A DNA stretch of 64,000 bases from UBA1479 sp038109305 (GTDB lineage Bacteria; Pseudomonadota; Alphaproteobacteria; Rhodospirillales; Casp-alpha2). The notes beneath the pieces were generated by a model. The model was not told where the DNA came from, did not search any database, and saw only the letters and a list, made by a program, of their open reading frames with translations. The stretch spans positions 1 through 64,000 of the forward strand of contig JAYNIR010000008.1 in assembly GCA_038109305.1 (NCBI GenBank). Reading direction: 5' to 3'. Made by a program: the position numbers and the translations under genes. Positions 29,107 to 37,885 of the stretch are shown piece by piece; the first letter of the stretch is position 1; each line of letters opens with the position of its first letter.

Positions 29107-29529
29107 ATGCCTGAACAAAACGAGGTGAGAAACCGGGTCCTGATCGTCGATGACGACACATCGATCCTGCACAGCCTGCGCCGGAACTTGAGCCGCGTCG
29201 CCCCCGACAGGAAGGAGACATTGGCGCAGGATGCGGGCTAGGCGATTTTGACTGCGAAGCTTGACCCGTTCGACTTGGTGATTTCCGATATCCGCAAGCC
29301 GCACATGCACGGCGGCGCTTTACTGAAGCGCTTAGCGGAACGGTACCTGGAAACTCGTCGCATTGCATTTTCCGACAAATACGACGCCCTGGCGACATAC
29401 GCTATTACCGACTGTTCGCATTCCTGCCTCGCCAAGCCGTACACGTCGGGCGAACTGTATCACTTTGTCGAGCATGCCTACGAAACCCAAAAGGCAATGT
29501 TGGATCACGCCGAATGCGCCTTGATCTAG
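29107..29529 (+). pseudogene. Response regulator receiver protein with one in-frame TAG
   Basis: MPEQNEVRNRVLIVDDDTSIL opens a receiver domain with its acidic pocket. The phosphoacceptor Asp lies in DLVISDIRKPHMHGG, and the conserved Lys in CLAKPY. TAG at 29239 (codon 45) interrupts an otherwise continuous 140-codon frame (DAG-stop-AILTAKLDPF). All three signature residues remain, so the break looks recent. The product resembles the N-terminal receiver of RpfG-type regulators; no output domain is attached. Confidence 0.72.
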
Positions 29530-29560
29530 GCGACGGATCGAAAGTCCTCCGGCGGGTGGG

Positions 29561-30172
29561 TCAGCGGGAAATTTTCCGCATGGCAATGGTGGCCCGCCCC
29601 AGGGGATAGGTCCACCGGTCCGGAAAATCCGGAACGTCACCCGGGGCGCCCGCATGGATGAGCACGTGGCGGGGGTTGCCGGTCGTCGCTGCCAGTTTGT
29701 GGAGCCGCCCGCCGGGCGCGAGCGCAGACAGGTGCTCCTGAACCAGCCAGGCGTTGAATGCCATGTCGTCGCCCGCTGCGTCACAAAGGGTCAGGCGGAT
29801 GGCGGCGTCTTCGATGGGCGGCACGTAAGGCCCCGGCCGGCCGCTGGCATCGGCCGACCATTCGCCCGCAGCGATCAAGGCGCCGGAATTCACCCGGAGC
29901 CTCATCATCGCCTTGGTTTCCGGCGGCTGTTTGGGCGCCAGCTGCGCGGGGCTTGGGTCATGAAAAACGGCGGTCGTCTCCGCGCCGAACAGGGCCAGGC
30001 AAAGCGGTCCGCCATCGACCAGGTTATCGTCTTCGGACTGGTAGTGGCTGGCCCAGGTATAGCCCGGGCGGGCGAGTTTTTCCGGGATATGGACGCCGTG
30101 GAACCAGTCTACATACTCTTCGGTCCGACCGTCGTTCAACCCGTATAAAATCAGCCATACTGCGTCGGACAT
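29561..30172 (-). CDS. Uncharacterised protein, possible EthD-like dimeric alpha/beta barrel
   Basis: A 203-residue intact frame. The N-terminal WLILYGLNDGRTEEYVDWFHGVHIPEKLARPGYTWASHY has the layout of EthD/ABM-type dimeric barrels (a strand, then a helix with W/H and a P before the second strand). A second, weaker half follows (IRLTLCDAAGDDMAFNAWL onwards). No catalytic residues can be named. It is encoded 20 bases after a RidA-family gene on the same strand and may share its transcript, along with the cytochrome c gene upstream. Confidence 0.6.
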   Translation of the reverse strand: MSDAVWLILYGLNDGRTEEYVDWFHGVHIPEKLARPGYTWASHYQSEDDNLVDGGPLCLALFGAETTAVFHDPSPAQLAPKQPPETKAMMRLRVNSGALIAAGEWSADASGRPGPYVPPIEDAAIRLTLCDAAGDDMAFNAWLVQEHLSALAPGGRLHKLAATTGNPRHVLIHAGAPGDVPDFPDRWTYPLGRATIAMRKISR

Positions 30173-30194
30173 GGATTGGCCCCTTCCCTTCCGC

Positions 30195-30590
30195 CTAATC
30201 CGCGGTCACGGCGGTCAGGTTCATCAGAACGCGAAAATCCGGTTTCGGAAGTTCCTTCGCGGCAATGACGGTCCGCGCCGGACGATGATCGCCCATGACG
30301 GAAATATACGCGACGTTCATGTCGTCGAAGTCCCGCATCTCTCCCAAAAGGACGTGGATGTGGACGACATGGTTCAGGTCCGAACCGACGGATTTAAGCA
30401 TGGCGTCGAGGGATTTGAGAATTTGCACGGTCTGCGCATGCGCGTCGGCGCGGGGGATCTTGGCAGTTTTAGGGTCGACGCCGCCCAAGCCGCCGATCGT
30501 AATGTTGTGTCCGACTTTGGCGACGCGGCTGTAAGGCCCGATCAACGGCGGGCTGCCATATGGCGCGAGTGTTTCAACCTGCGGCGCCAT
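30195..30590 (-). CDS. RidA family protein (reactive imine deaminase-like)
   Basis: A 131-residue protein of the YjgF/YER057c/UK114 family. Members form trimers and many hydrolyse reactive enamines and imines from PLP enzymes; some subfamilies lack the catalytic Arg. Visible parts are APYGSPPLIGPYSRVAKVG, a DAHAQTVQILKSLDAMLKSVGSDLNHVVHIHVLL helix-strand and the closing GDHRPARTVIAAKELPKPDFRVLMNL. The Arg in the ARTVI segment is kept. It starts 3 bases after the cytochrome c stop, so the two are co-transcribed. Confidence 0.88.
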   Translation of the reverse strand: MAPQVETLAPYGSPPLIGPYSRVAKVGHNITIGGLGGVDPKTAKIPRADAHAQTVQILKSLDAMLKSVGSDLNHVVHIHVLLGEMRDFDDMNVAYISVMGDHRPARTVIAAKELPKPDFRVLMNLTAVTAD

Positions 30591-30593
30591 CGG

Positions 30594-31097
30594 TCAGTTC
30601 CCCGGCCGTTCGCGCTGGGTCGATTCCTGTTGCGCCAGCAATTGCCGCGCCGTCCAGGTTGTTTTGAAATATGCGATCAGCGCCCAGATTTCCGCATCCG
30701 AAAGTTTGCCGGCGTACCCGTCTTTGTGGATGCGTTCCGACTTGCCGTTCTTCACCCGATCCCCGGTGGCGATCGCGCCGAACAGCCGCTGATCCGACAA
30801 GTGCCAGGTCACGCCGTCGGCATTGAGCGGGATGCCCGCCTGCTCCCGCATGTGGATCGCGCGGTCCCAGCTCGCCCGGCCCTTAAGCCGGTCACCGTGG
30901 CATTCCAGGCAGAACTTCTGGTAGGTCGTGCCGCCCATGGTGACCTGCGCCTGGTTTTTTTCGTTCGCCGCGGTGTCGACAGGCGGACGGGTCGCCGCGA
31001 TGTAGCCGATAACGGCAACGCAGGCAACCACCGCGCCGAGCCCCGCAAATAGCCCGACGCGGCTGAATTCAGGCGAAGACGAAGCCTTTGCCGCCAT
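30594..31097 (-). CDS. Membrane-anchored cytochrome c, single haem
   Basis: 167 residues: a short cytoplasmic lead, one membrane anchor (residues ~15-35, GAVVACVAVIGYIAA) and a periplasmic class I cytochrome domain with one CxxCH motif (FCLECHGDR, near residue 61). The C-terminal helix KLSDAEIWALIAYFKTTW is typical. The distal loop, where homologues have a Met ligand (MPxWGxKLSD), reads SERIHKDGYAGKLSD, so the usual axial Met is absent and a His or Lys may substitute. It is followed by ridA-type and EthD-like genes in one transcription unit. Confidence 0.85.
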   Translation of the reverse strand: MAAKASSSPEFSRVGLFAGLGAVVACVAVIGYIAATRPPVDTAANEKNQAQVTMGGTTYQKFCLECHGDRLKGRASWDRAIHMREQAGIPLNADGVTWHLSDQRLFGAIATGDRVKNGKSERIHKDGYAGKLSDAEIWALIAYFKTTWTARQLLAQQESTQRERPGN

Positions 31098-31104
31098 GCC
31101 GGCC

Positions 31105-32136
31105 TCAGGCCGCTTTCTGTATGTAGGAGCGGATCAGTTCCTCGGCGATCTGCACGGTGTTCAGCGCCGCACCCTTGCGCAGGTTGTCGGAAACGCACCA
31201 GAACGAAAGGCCATGTTTGACCGTCGGGTCCTTGCGCAGTCGGCTGACATAGACCGGGTCCTCGCCGGCGCATTCGACGGGGGTGACATAGCCTTCGTCT
31301 TCCCGGTGGTCGACGACGGAAATCCCGGGGGCATTGCGAAGGGCTGCGCGGGCTTCCTCAACCGAGACCGGATAGTCGAATTCGACGTTGACCGCTTCGG
31401 AATGGCCGATGAACACCGGCACGCGCACACAGGTCGCGTGGACGGCGATGTCCGGATCCAGGATTTTTTTCGTTTCGACCACCATCTTCCATTCTTCCTT
31501 GGTCGAGCCGTCTTCCATGAAAACGTCGATGTGCGGAATGCAGTTAAAGGCGATCTGCTTAGTGAACTTTTCCTGATAATTGTTGAACGGTTCGTTGGCA
31601 AAGATGCCGCGGGTCTGACCGAACAATTCATCCATGCCCTTCTTGCCGGCGCCGGAAACGGACTGATAGGTCGAAACCAACACCCGCTTGATCGGCTGCA
31701 GGTCGTGTAGCGGTTTCAATGCCGTCACCATCTGAATGGTCGAACAGTTGGGATTGGCGATGATATTGCGTTTGGCGTAACCGGCGAGCGCGTCCGGGTT
31801 GACCTCGGGCACGACCAACGGCACGTCCGGATCCATGCGGAAGTGCGACGTGTTGTCGACGACGACGGCACCTGCCTTGGCCGCCTTGGGCGAAAAGACC
31901 GCCGACACCTTGGCGCCGGGGCTGGACAGCACAATGTCGGCACCGCGGAAATCGAAGGTTTCCAGGTTCTGCACCTTCAGGATGTCGTCCTCGCCATAGG
32001 ACACTTCCTTACCGACGGAGCGCTGGGAGGCTAACGCCACCACTTCGTCCGCGGGGAATTCCCGTTCCGACATGATTTGCAGGACTTCGCGGCCCACATT
32101 GCCCGTGGCGCCGACAACGGCAACTTTGTAACCCAT
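31105..32136 (-). CDS. asd: Aspartate-semialdehyde dehydrogenase
   Basis: NADPH-dependent reduction of aspartyl phosphate to the semialdehyde in the Lys/Thr/Met pathway. The 343 residues show VVGATGNVGREVLQIM at the N-terminus, the nucleophilic Cys in NPNCSTIQMVTALKPL near residue 131 and the GKEVSYGEDD and HIDVFMEDG segments. The length is standard. It lies 7 bases from the start of the cytochrome c gene on the same strand, a neighbourhood without obvious functional link. Confidence 0.96.
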   Translation of the reverse strand: MGYKVAVVGATGNVGREVLQIMSEREFPADEVVALASQRSVGKEVSYGEDDILKVQNLETFDFRGADIVLSSPGAKVSAVFSPKAAKAGAVVVDNTSHFRMDPDVPLVVPEVNPDALAGYAKRNIIANPNCSTIQMVTALKPLHDLQPIKRVLVSTYQSVSGAGKKGMDELFGQTRGIFANEPFNNYQEKFTKQIAFNCIPHIDVFMEDGSTKEEWKMVVETKKILDPDIAVHATCVRVPVFIGHSEAVNVEFDYPVSVEEARAALRNAPGISVVDHREDEGYVTPVECAGEDPVYVSRLRKDPTVKHGLSFWCVSDNLRKGAALNTVQIAEELIRSYIQKAA

Positions 32137-32208
32137 TTCGTATACTCCTTACGTCCGATGACCCGGGATCGGGTTTCCCGCCGGACGCTGCGTTTACCAT
32201 AAGTCTAA

Positions 32209-32250
32209 CGCAAACGGCCCGCGGAGGATATCCGCGGGCCGTTTTGCGAT
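32209..32250. terminator. Long GC-rich palindrome upstream of asd
   Basis: Arms cgcaaacggcccgcgga and tccgcgggccgttttgcg enclose ggata, a near-perfect 17-bp stem flanked by A and T runs. It can act as a terminator in both directions; on the minus strand it would end transcripts of the PAS/EAL pseudogene before asd. The rest of the 250-base gap shows only a possible 18-codon frame. Confidence 0.75.
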
Positions 32251-32386
32251 CATTGCGTAAGCGAATACGGACCGCGTCACCCTTTCGTGGTGGCGGTGTT
32301 GGTCGATTCGGTCTTGATCATGCTATAAATCATGGGTCCCGGCATACGCCCATTGCGGGCGCTCTGCAAGAAAAAATTAGTGGGGA

Positions 32387-33960
32387 TCAGTCAGCGCCGA
32401 CAAAGCGGTCGGCAAAGGCGAAGGGATCAGCGTTGGGCTTGCCGAAATGCCAGCCCTGGCCGTAATAGATACCACAGTAAAACAGCTTGTTAGCGGCGTC
32501 CTTGTCCTCGACCATTTCGGCCACCTTATGGCCCCCCAAGGACGAGCACATTTTGGCCATGGAGGCGAGCAGGTCCTTGCCCCGGTCCGACGCGCAGGCC
32601 CGGCGGACGACCGGCCCGTCGAATTTAACCACGTCGACGTCTAGCGCGTTCAGGTAATCGAAACTGGCCGACCCCGCCCCGAAGTCGGCGAGGCAGAATT
32701 GGAAGCCGCGGAAACGGATTCCCTGGATGACCTTGTTCAAGTTTTCCAGGTCCTCGGCCTCGGCGCTTTCCGTCAGTTCGAACATGATCCGGCGGTTCAT
32801 GTCCTGGCGGCTTTCCAGCACGGTCAAGAACCGTTCAACGCATTGCGGCTACGCCAGCGACAGGGAAGATACGTTGATCGCTAGCGGCGGCAGGGTGCCG
32901 CGCTTGCCCATATGGTTCAGAATTTCCATGGTCTGGCGCAGAAACGCGAGGTCGAAGTCGACAATCAGGCCGAGTTCTTCGGCCAGGGTGATAATCTGGA
33001 AGGTGGTTTTGGCCCGCGCCTGATCGCGGAAGCGGGACAGCGCCTCGAAATGATGGACGCGGCCCAAGCGCAGGTCGCAGATCGGCATGAACACCAGGTC
33101 GAAATCGCAACGCTTCGTCGTATCCTTGATGAAGCGGACGGTTTCGACAGTGTTCTGCATCAGTTCGTACAGCGAGTCCGACAGCCGGTCGACGGCGACG
33201 CGTGCCTTGCCGGTGCAGAACTGCTGCATGGTGTGGACCAGCGCACGGGCGGCCTGATCCTCGCTCATCCCGGCGCCGGCGGCTTCGACTTCCATGTTGA
33301 CCTGGTTGTGATCGCCGTTTTCGCCGTGGACGCAGGCGAAGTTGCTTTCGTCCACCTGCCCCGCTGTGGCGCCGCCCAAGGAATGGGACTTCAGCACACT
33401 GCCGACGGCGGCAAGTAAATTGCGTTTTTCCGAAACGCCGAGCTTTTCGTAAACCTCCTTCAGTTTGTCGAGGCGGACATAGGTCAGCTGGCCACGCGCG
33501 CCGGTGCGGTCATAGTCCTGGATGCGTTCGACCGCCGCGCGAGCGAAGGAGTTCTGATCCAAAAGCCCGGAGTCCGCATTTGTCTTCAGATCTTCGAAAC
33601 GTAGGTCTTTTTGATCGGTTCCACCTTCAGCGAGAGACAATAATGATCGCTGAAATCGGGCATCCAGTATCCGGAAAACACCACGGGGTTCTTGGCGTAG
33701 CCTTTGTGCTCCGCCCCGACGAAATCGAGAAACGACTGACCTTTCAGGGTTTCGGGCGTGGCGCCCAACACCGGAGTGACGCCGGCGGCGAATACTATGG
33801 TGTAGTCCGTATCCAATTCAATCAGCAGGTTGGCCCGGCAGAAGGCAAGGGCGACGAACCGCTCCCGGTCCGATTTGCCCTGGGCGCGGGAGGCGGGCGT
33901 GGCGCTTTGGCCTTTTGCCGTCACGGTGCCTCTGATTTGTGTATTCACGTGTCCGACCAT
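32387..33960 (-). pseudogene. PAS-GGDEF-EAL cyclic-di-GMP signalling protein, broken
   Basis: Starting at ATG 33960, the first ~120 codons encode a PAS-like domain (FCRANLLIELDTDYTIVFAAG). The frame shifts near 33600-33640 into a degenerate GGDEF-like region (GLLDQNSFARAAVERIQDYD; no GGDEF motif). An EAL domain follows: MPICDLRLGRVHHFEALSRF, then TAG at 32851-32849 within NVSSLSLA-stop-PQCVERFL, then FELTESAEAEDL and FCLADFGAGSASFDYL to the end. One frameshift and one nonsense codon break it. The EAL catalytic residues are mostly kept, so the loss seems recent. Confidence 0.78.
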
Positions 33961-34106
33961 CTTGAGCCGAACCGACCCAGAAAACCGGGTCCACGGCGCG
34001 AACGGCGGAATGCCCCTACCATTTCGAAAGTGTAATGGTATTGACGATTACCAATATGTAACGAACTTCACATTATTTAAAATAATGCCGAGCAGGAAAG
34101 CGGCGG

Positions 34107-35192
34107 TCAGGACCCGCCGGCGGCTTCCACCAAATCGGACATGCGTTTGGCGAGCGCGTCATATCGGAAATCGGAAATTTCATAGACCCAGTCGCCGGTG
34201 CGCGCCTTGTAGGTCTTGAATTCCTTTTTCGCACCGCCTTCGGACGCCGACGCGCCATCGACGCGGGCGACCTGAACATCCAGCCAATGGATTTTTTCTT
34301 CCTTGCCGCCTTTATGGATTTTTTGCGCCTCGATCAGCGCCGTGATGACCAAGCCGTCGAACGTTTCAAACGTAAGGTGAACGGCCTTGGCCGGATCGAC
34401 CGTCACCTTGCCCCGTTTGGCCATGTCCTGAACCTGGAAGTCGCCAATGGTTGAGGCGACGCCGTTGACGACATATTCGCTCTTCGCCTTTTTGTCGCCG
34501 GGGACGTCGGCCAAGACGAAGTTGGCGTCGCCGGCTTGATCCTTGAACATTTCGACTTTATCGCCGTCGGGATGACGGATGACCACCCGCTTGACGCGTT
34601 TAGTTTCAATGTCGAACAGTTTGCGTTCGATCCAGTCGAAAACCTGATTGTCCAACTGCATACCGCCGCGCCCGGCCCAGGCCTGAGTCTGGCCCGGGAA
34701 CCGGAAGTAGGCGCCGCCGTCGGTGGCGCCTTCCATCACGCCGCGCGCCGTGCCGATGATGACGTCGGCCATGACCTTGCCGTCCTTGCCGGCGAAGGTC
34801 ACACGGCGGGACTGCGAGCCGACCTTGCCGGGATCGTCCAGTTCAAGCCTTTTCAAAAGTTCGGGCTTTGCCGTCTTGGGCGCCTTATAGGTCAATTGCG
34901 CCAAGCGCACGATCAATGAATTGACCGCCCCGGATTTGGCCGGGTAGCCGTCGCGTTCGGCAATCGACCAACCCTTGCCGGCGGCGTTGCGCTTGAACGT
35001 CAGGATGCCGCCTTCGGTGCTTTCAAGGCGCACGCTCTGCACATCGTTGACCCGGTCGATCAGACCAGGCACCACGAGATCCCCCAGGTTGGCATAAACC
35101 TGATCGCCTGGGCGCGTCATGACGAGCGCCGCCGCCACCAGGACACCGGCAACGGTCGCAATCAGCAGAACCATGAAGGTGCGAGCCGTCAT
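34107..35192 (-). CDS. DUF4340 domain-containing protein of the Gld-type ABC cluster
   Basis: 361 residues: an N-terminal membrane anchor (MTARTFMVLLIATVAGVLVAAALV) and an extracytoplasmic domain with repeated beta segments. The DUF4340 family is usually encoded behind GldG-like proteins. Visible family features are the WSIAERDGYPAK strand, VIIGTARGV and YFRFPGQTQAW. It starts 23 bases after the GldG-like stop and is the last gene of ATPase-permease-GldG-DUF4340. The molecular role is unknown; the start at MTARTF was chosen because it gives a clean anchor. Confidence 0.85.
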   Translation of the reverse strand: MTARTFMVLLIATVAGVLVAAALVMTRPGDQVYANLGDLVVPGLIDRVNDVQSVRLESTEGGILTFKRNAAGKGWSIAERDGYPAKSGAVNSLIVRLAQLTYKAPKTAKPELLKRLELDDPGKVGSQSRRVTFAGKDGKVMADVIIGTARGVMEGATDGGAYFRFPGQTQAWAGRGGMQLDNQVFDWIERKLFDIETKRVKRVVIRHPDGDKVEMFKDQAGDANFVLADVPGDKKAKSEYVVNGVASTIGDFQVQDMAKRGKVTVDPAKAVHLTFETFDGLVITALIEAQKIHKGGKEEKIHWLDVQVARVDGASASEGGAKKEFKTYKARTGDWVYEISDFRYDALAKRMSDLVEAAGGS

Positions 35193-35215
35193 CGCGTGCT
35201 GCCTCCTTCCGCCGT

Positions 35216-37135
35216 CTATTCCGCCACCGGGCGAGGCGCGCGGCCCATCCGGCGCAAAACGGCGATGATCAGCGCGATCAGGCCGAGGCACAGCGGGATC
35301 GCCGCGATGTTCAAGAACTTAAGCCAGGCGTCAAGGTCGTCGATGTCCTTGCGAAGCTCGTGCTGCACATCGCGCAGCTTGCGCCGGATCTCGACGGCCT
35401 TGGAGCGGAAGTCGGCGATTGCTGCCTTTTCATCGGCCGTCAGGATGGCTTCGCCGGCTGCCCCTTCGCGGTTAGTCAGTTTTTCGATTTTGGCCTGGGT
35501 GTCTTTCAGTTCCTTGACCAGCTTTTCCTGCTCGGCGCGGAATTCGCGTTCGGCACTCAACTGGATTTGCTGAACCATGGTGAACGGGCGCTTGGAATCG
35601 CCCCGCGACCGGAGCCCCAACAACGCATCGCCGCCGGTCAGGTTTTCAAGCGCATTGACCAAGAAATCGCCGTTGCCTGCATAAGGCACCAGCAACTGTT
35701 CGCCGTTGACGTTGCGCACTTCGGCCCACAGGTTTTCGTGCAGCATGTCGGTGTCGGCGACGACGATGGCGTTCAGCAGTTTCGTGCTTTCCTTGACGTG
35801 GGCCTGACGGCGTTTTTCCCAAGTCTCCACCATTTCCTTGTCTTCGGCCAACTTGCCGATCAGTTTGGGCGGGCCGTCGGGAAAGGCGGATTTGACCGGC
35901 CCGGTGACGCGCGCGGCGACGGTCAACTTTTTGCCGGACGGTTTGAATTCGCGGAACAGGCCGACCACGTCGATCCGGCCACGGAACTTGGCGGCGTCGA
36001 TGGCCTGGGACTGGGGCGATGTGGTGAATAGCGGTTTGAACTGGGTCGTGGCGCCGTCGGCGGGGCTTAATGTGCCTGCGGTGCCGAGGTTGATGCCCCG
36101 GATATCGGCGACGACGGCGTCGGTCGTATCCATCTGCTTGCGTTGCAGCGCGTTCCAGCCGACGTAGTCGACCAGCGTAATCTGGCCCTGATAACGCACG
36201 TTGACCCGCCGCGCCGTTTCCAGGTCGCCGACGACTTTGTCTTTGTCGAAGTTGATGCCCCAGGACTTCAACAGGGGCCCTAATTCCGACGCACCCGGAT
36301 GGGTCTGCGGGCCCGGCGTTTCCGTTTCGGCAAGCGGGTCGATGAAGGCCAAAACCCGCCCGCCCTTCATGACGAACTGGTCGATGGCGTAAAGCGTCTC
36401 GTTGGTGAGCTCGCGGGGATGGACGATCAAGAGCACGTCGACTTCATCGGGAACACTTTCGATCTGCGCTGGCAGGGTGCGCACCTGAAACAGTTCGCGG
36501 ATCTGGTTCATCACTGCCCAGGCCGGCACCGGGCGCTGTCCCATCATAAATCCGCCTTCTATCGGCAGCCGCGCGATGGTGCCGATGACCGGCCGGTTTA
36601 GGGTGGACAGCCCGTAAATCAGCTTGGTCAGGTCGTATTCAAGGAGCGATTCCCGTTCCGTGGTGAAGTACGGGATCACCATCTGGCCGTCGACGGCGTT
36701 GGTACCGGCAAGTCCGAAGTATCCGCGGTCGCCCGACTGATCGTAGGGCACGCCCTGGAGGCCGAAAGTCACGGCCTCGTCCTCAACCTCGGAGAACGGT
36801 TCCGGATTTTTCACTTCGAGCCGGACCTTCCCGTCGGAAATTTCCACATAACGTTCCACCAATTCCCGGACCCGCGCGGCATAGGCCGCGTGGCTGGGAT
36901 AATTTTCACCGAGCGCACGGGTGAAGAAAAACCGGAGCGTAAGCGGATCGTCAAGCGAAGTCAGGACCTTGCGCGTCCCGTCGGAAAGGGTGAACAGTTC
37001 GCGTTCCGTCAAATCCACCTGGGCGCCCCGAATACCCAGATTGACTGAAATGTTGAACGCCAGGAACAACACGGCAGCCAGCGCAATGCCGATGCCGGCG
37101 AGGCGGCTGCGGTCGAATTTGTCGAACATGGTCAT
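35216..37135 (-). CDS. GldG-like extracytoplasmic ABC transporter auxiliary protein
   Basis: 639 residues with a membrane helix at each end (near 15-35 and 605-630) and a large ABC_transp_aux domain between them. Recognisable segments are FTLSDGTRKVLTSLDDPLTLRFFFT, RVRELVERYVEISDGKVRLEVKNPEPFSEVEDEA and LLIVHPRELTNETLYAIDQFVMKGGRVLAFIDP. A coiled-coil stretch near residues 525-595 precedes the last helix. GldG is named for Bacteroidetes gliding, but this cluster is widespread in non-gliding bacteria, so gliding should not be inferred. Permease and ATPase genes are upstream. Confidence 0.88.
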   Translation of the reverse strand: MTMFDKFDRSRLAGIGIALAAVLFLAFNISVNLGIRGAQVDLTERELFTLSDGTRKVLTSLDDPLTLRFFFTRALGENYPSHAAYAARVRELVERYVEISDGKVRLEVKNPEPFSEVEDEAVTFGLQGVPYDQSGDRGYFGLAGTNAVDGQMVIPYFTTERESLLEYDLTKLIYGLSTLNRPVIGTIARLPIEGGFMMGQRPVPAWAVMNQIRELFQVRTLPAQIESVPDEVDVLLIVHPRELTNETLYAIDQFVMKGGRVLAFIDPLAETETPGPQTHPGASELGPLLKSWGINFDKDKVVGDLETARRVNVRYQGQITLVDYVGWNALQRKQMDTTDAVVADIRGINLGTAGTLSPADGATTQFKPLFTTSPQSQAIDAAKFRGRIDVVGLFREFKPSGKKLTVAARVTGPVKSAFPDGPPKLIGKLAEDKEMVETWEKRRQAHVKESTKLLNAIVVADTDMLHENLWAEVRNVNGEQLLVPYAGNGDFLVNALENLTGGDALLGLRSRGDSKRPFTMVQQIQLSAEREFRAEQEKLVKELKDTQAKIEKLTNREGAAGEAILTADEKAAIADFRSKAVEIRRKLRDVQHELRKDIDDLDAWLKFLNIAAIPLCLGLIALIIAVLRRMGRAPRPVAE

Positions 37136-37150
37136 GGTGCTCGCCCCGCC

Positions 37151-37885
37151 CTACGCCGATTTCTTCAGTTCGACGACGATCACGTTGACTAGCAGCCAAA
37201 ATGCGATCAGCGAAACGAAGAACAGCACGTCGCGGATGTCGATGACCCCGCGCATGACCGCGTCGAAGCGGACGAGGAAGCTCAACGACGCGATGGTGTC
37301 GACGATCAACGGCGGCGCCCACGCGTGGAAGAAATTCAAGACCAGTTCCAGCCCGCTCATGGTGAAGAGGAAGCAAACCGTCGCGGCGATGATGAAGGCG
37401 ATCACCTGGTTCTTGGTCATCGCCGACATGCAGGCGCCGATCGCCATGAAGGCGCCGGCCATCAGGAAGCTGCCGACATAACTTGCGACGATCACGCCGT
37501 TGTCGGGTTCGCCCAGCACATTGACGGTAATCCAGGTCGGGAAGGTCAGGGACAACGCGATCCCGCAGAACACCCAGGCCGCAAGAAATTTGCCGAGCAC
37601 CGCCTGCGTCGTCGTGACCGGCAAGGTCATCAAGAGTTCGATGGTGCCAGATTTGCGTTCTTCGGCCCAGAGCCGCATGGCGACGGCCGGGATCAAGATC
37701 AGGTAAAGCCAGGGGTGGAACCGGAAGAAGGCTTCCAGGTCCGCCTGCCCACGGGCAAAGAAGTTACCCATGTAAAACGTGAACGCGCCGGTCAGCGCCA
37801 GGAAGATGACGATAAAGACGAGCGCTAGCGGCGTCGCGAAATAGCTCGCAAGCTCGCGCTTGGCGATGATCCAGGTGTTACGCAT
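37151..37885 (-). CDS. ABC transporter permease (GldF-like)
   Basis: 244-residue ABC-2 type permease with six membrane helices. The N-terminus MRNTWIIAKRELASYFATPLALVFI and the region MRLWAEERKSGTIELLMTLPVT are family signatures. The start overlaps the end of the ATPase gene by 8 bases, which supports MRNTW as the true start and indicates translational coupling. With the ATPase and GldG-like protein it should form one membrane complex of unknown substrate. Confidence 0.9.
   Translation of the reverse strand: MRNTWIIAKRELASYFATPLALVFIVIFLALTGAFTFYMGNFFARGQADLEAFFRFHPWLYLILIPAVAMRLWAEERKSGTIELLMTLPVTTTQAVLGKFLAAWVFCGIALSLTFPTWITVNVLGEPDNGVIVASYVGSFLMAGAFMAIGACMSAMTKNQVIAFIIAATVCFLFTMSGLELVLNFFHAWAPPLIVDTIASLSFLVRFDAVMRGVIDIRDVLFFVSLIAFWLLVNVIVVELKKSA

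Noticed and set aside
32277..32333. An 18-codon minus-strand frame (MIYSMIKTES...) between the EAL remnant and asd
   Set aside because: It has a start and stop but no convincing ribosome-binding site or family match; the length is expected by chance.
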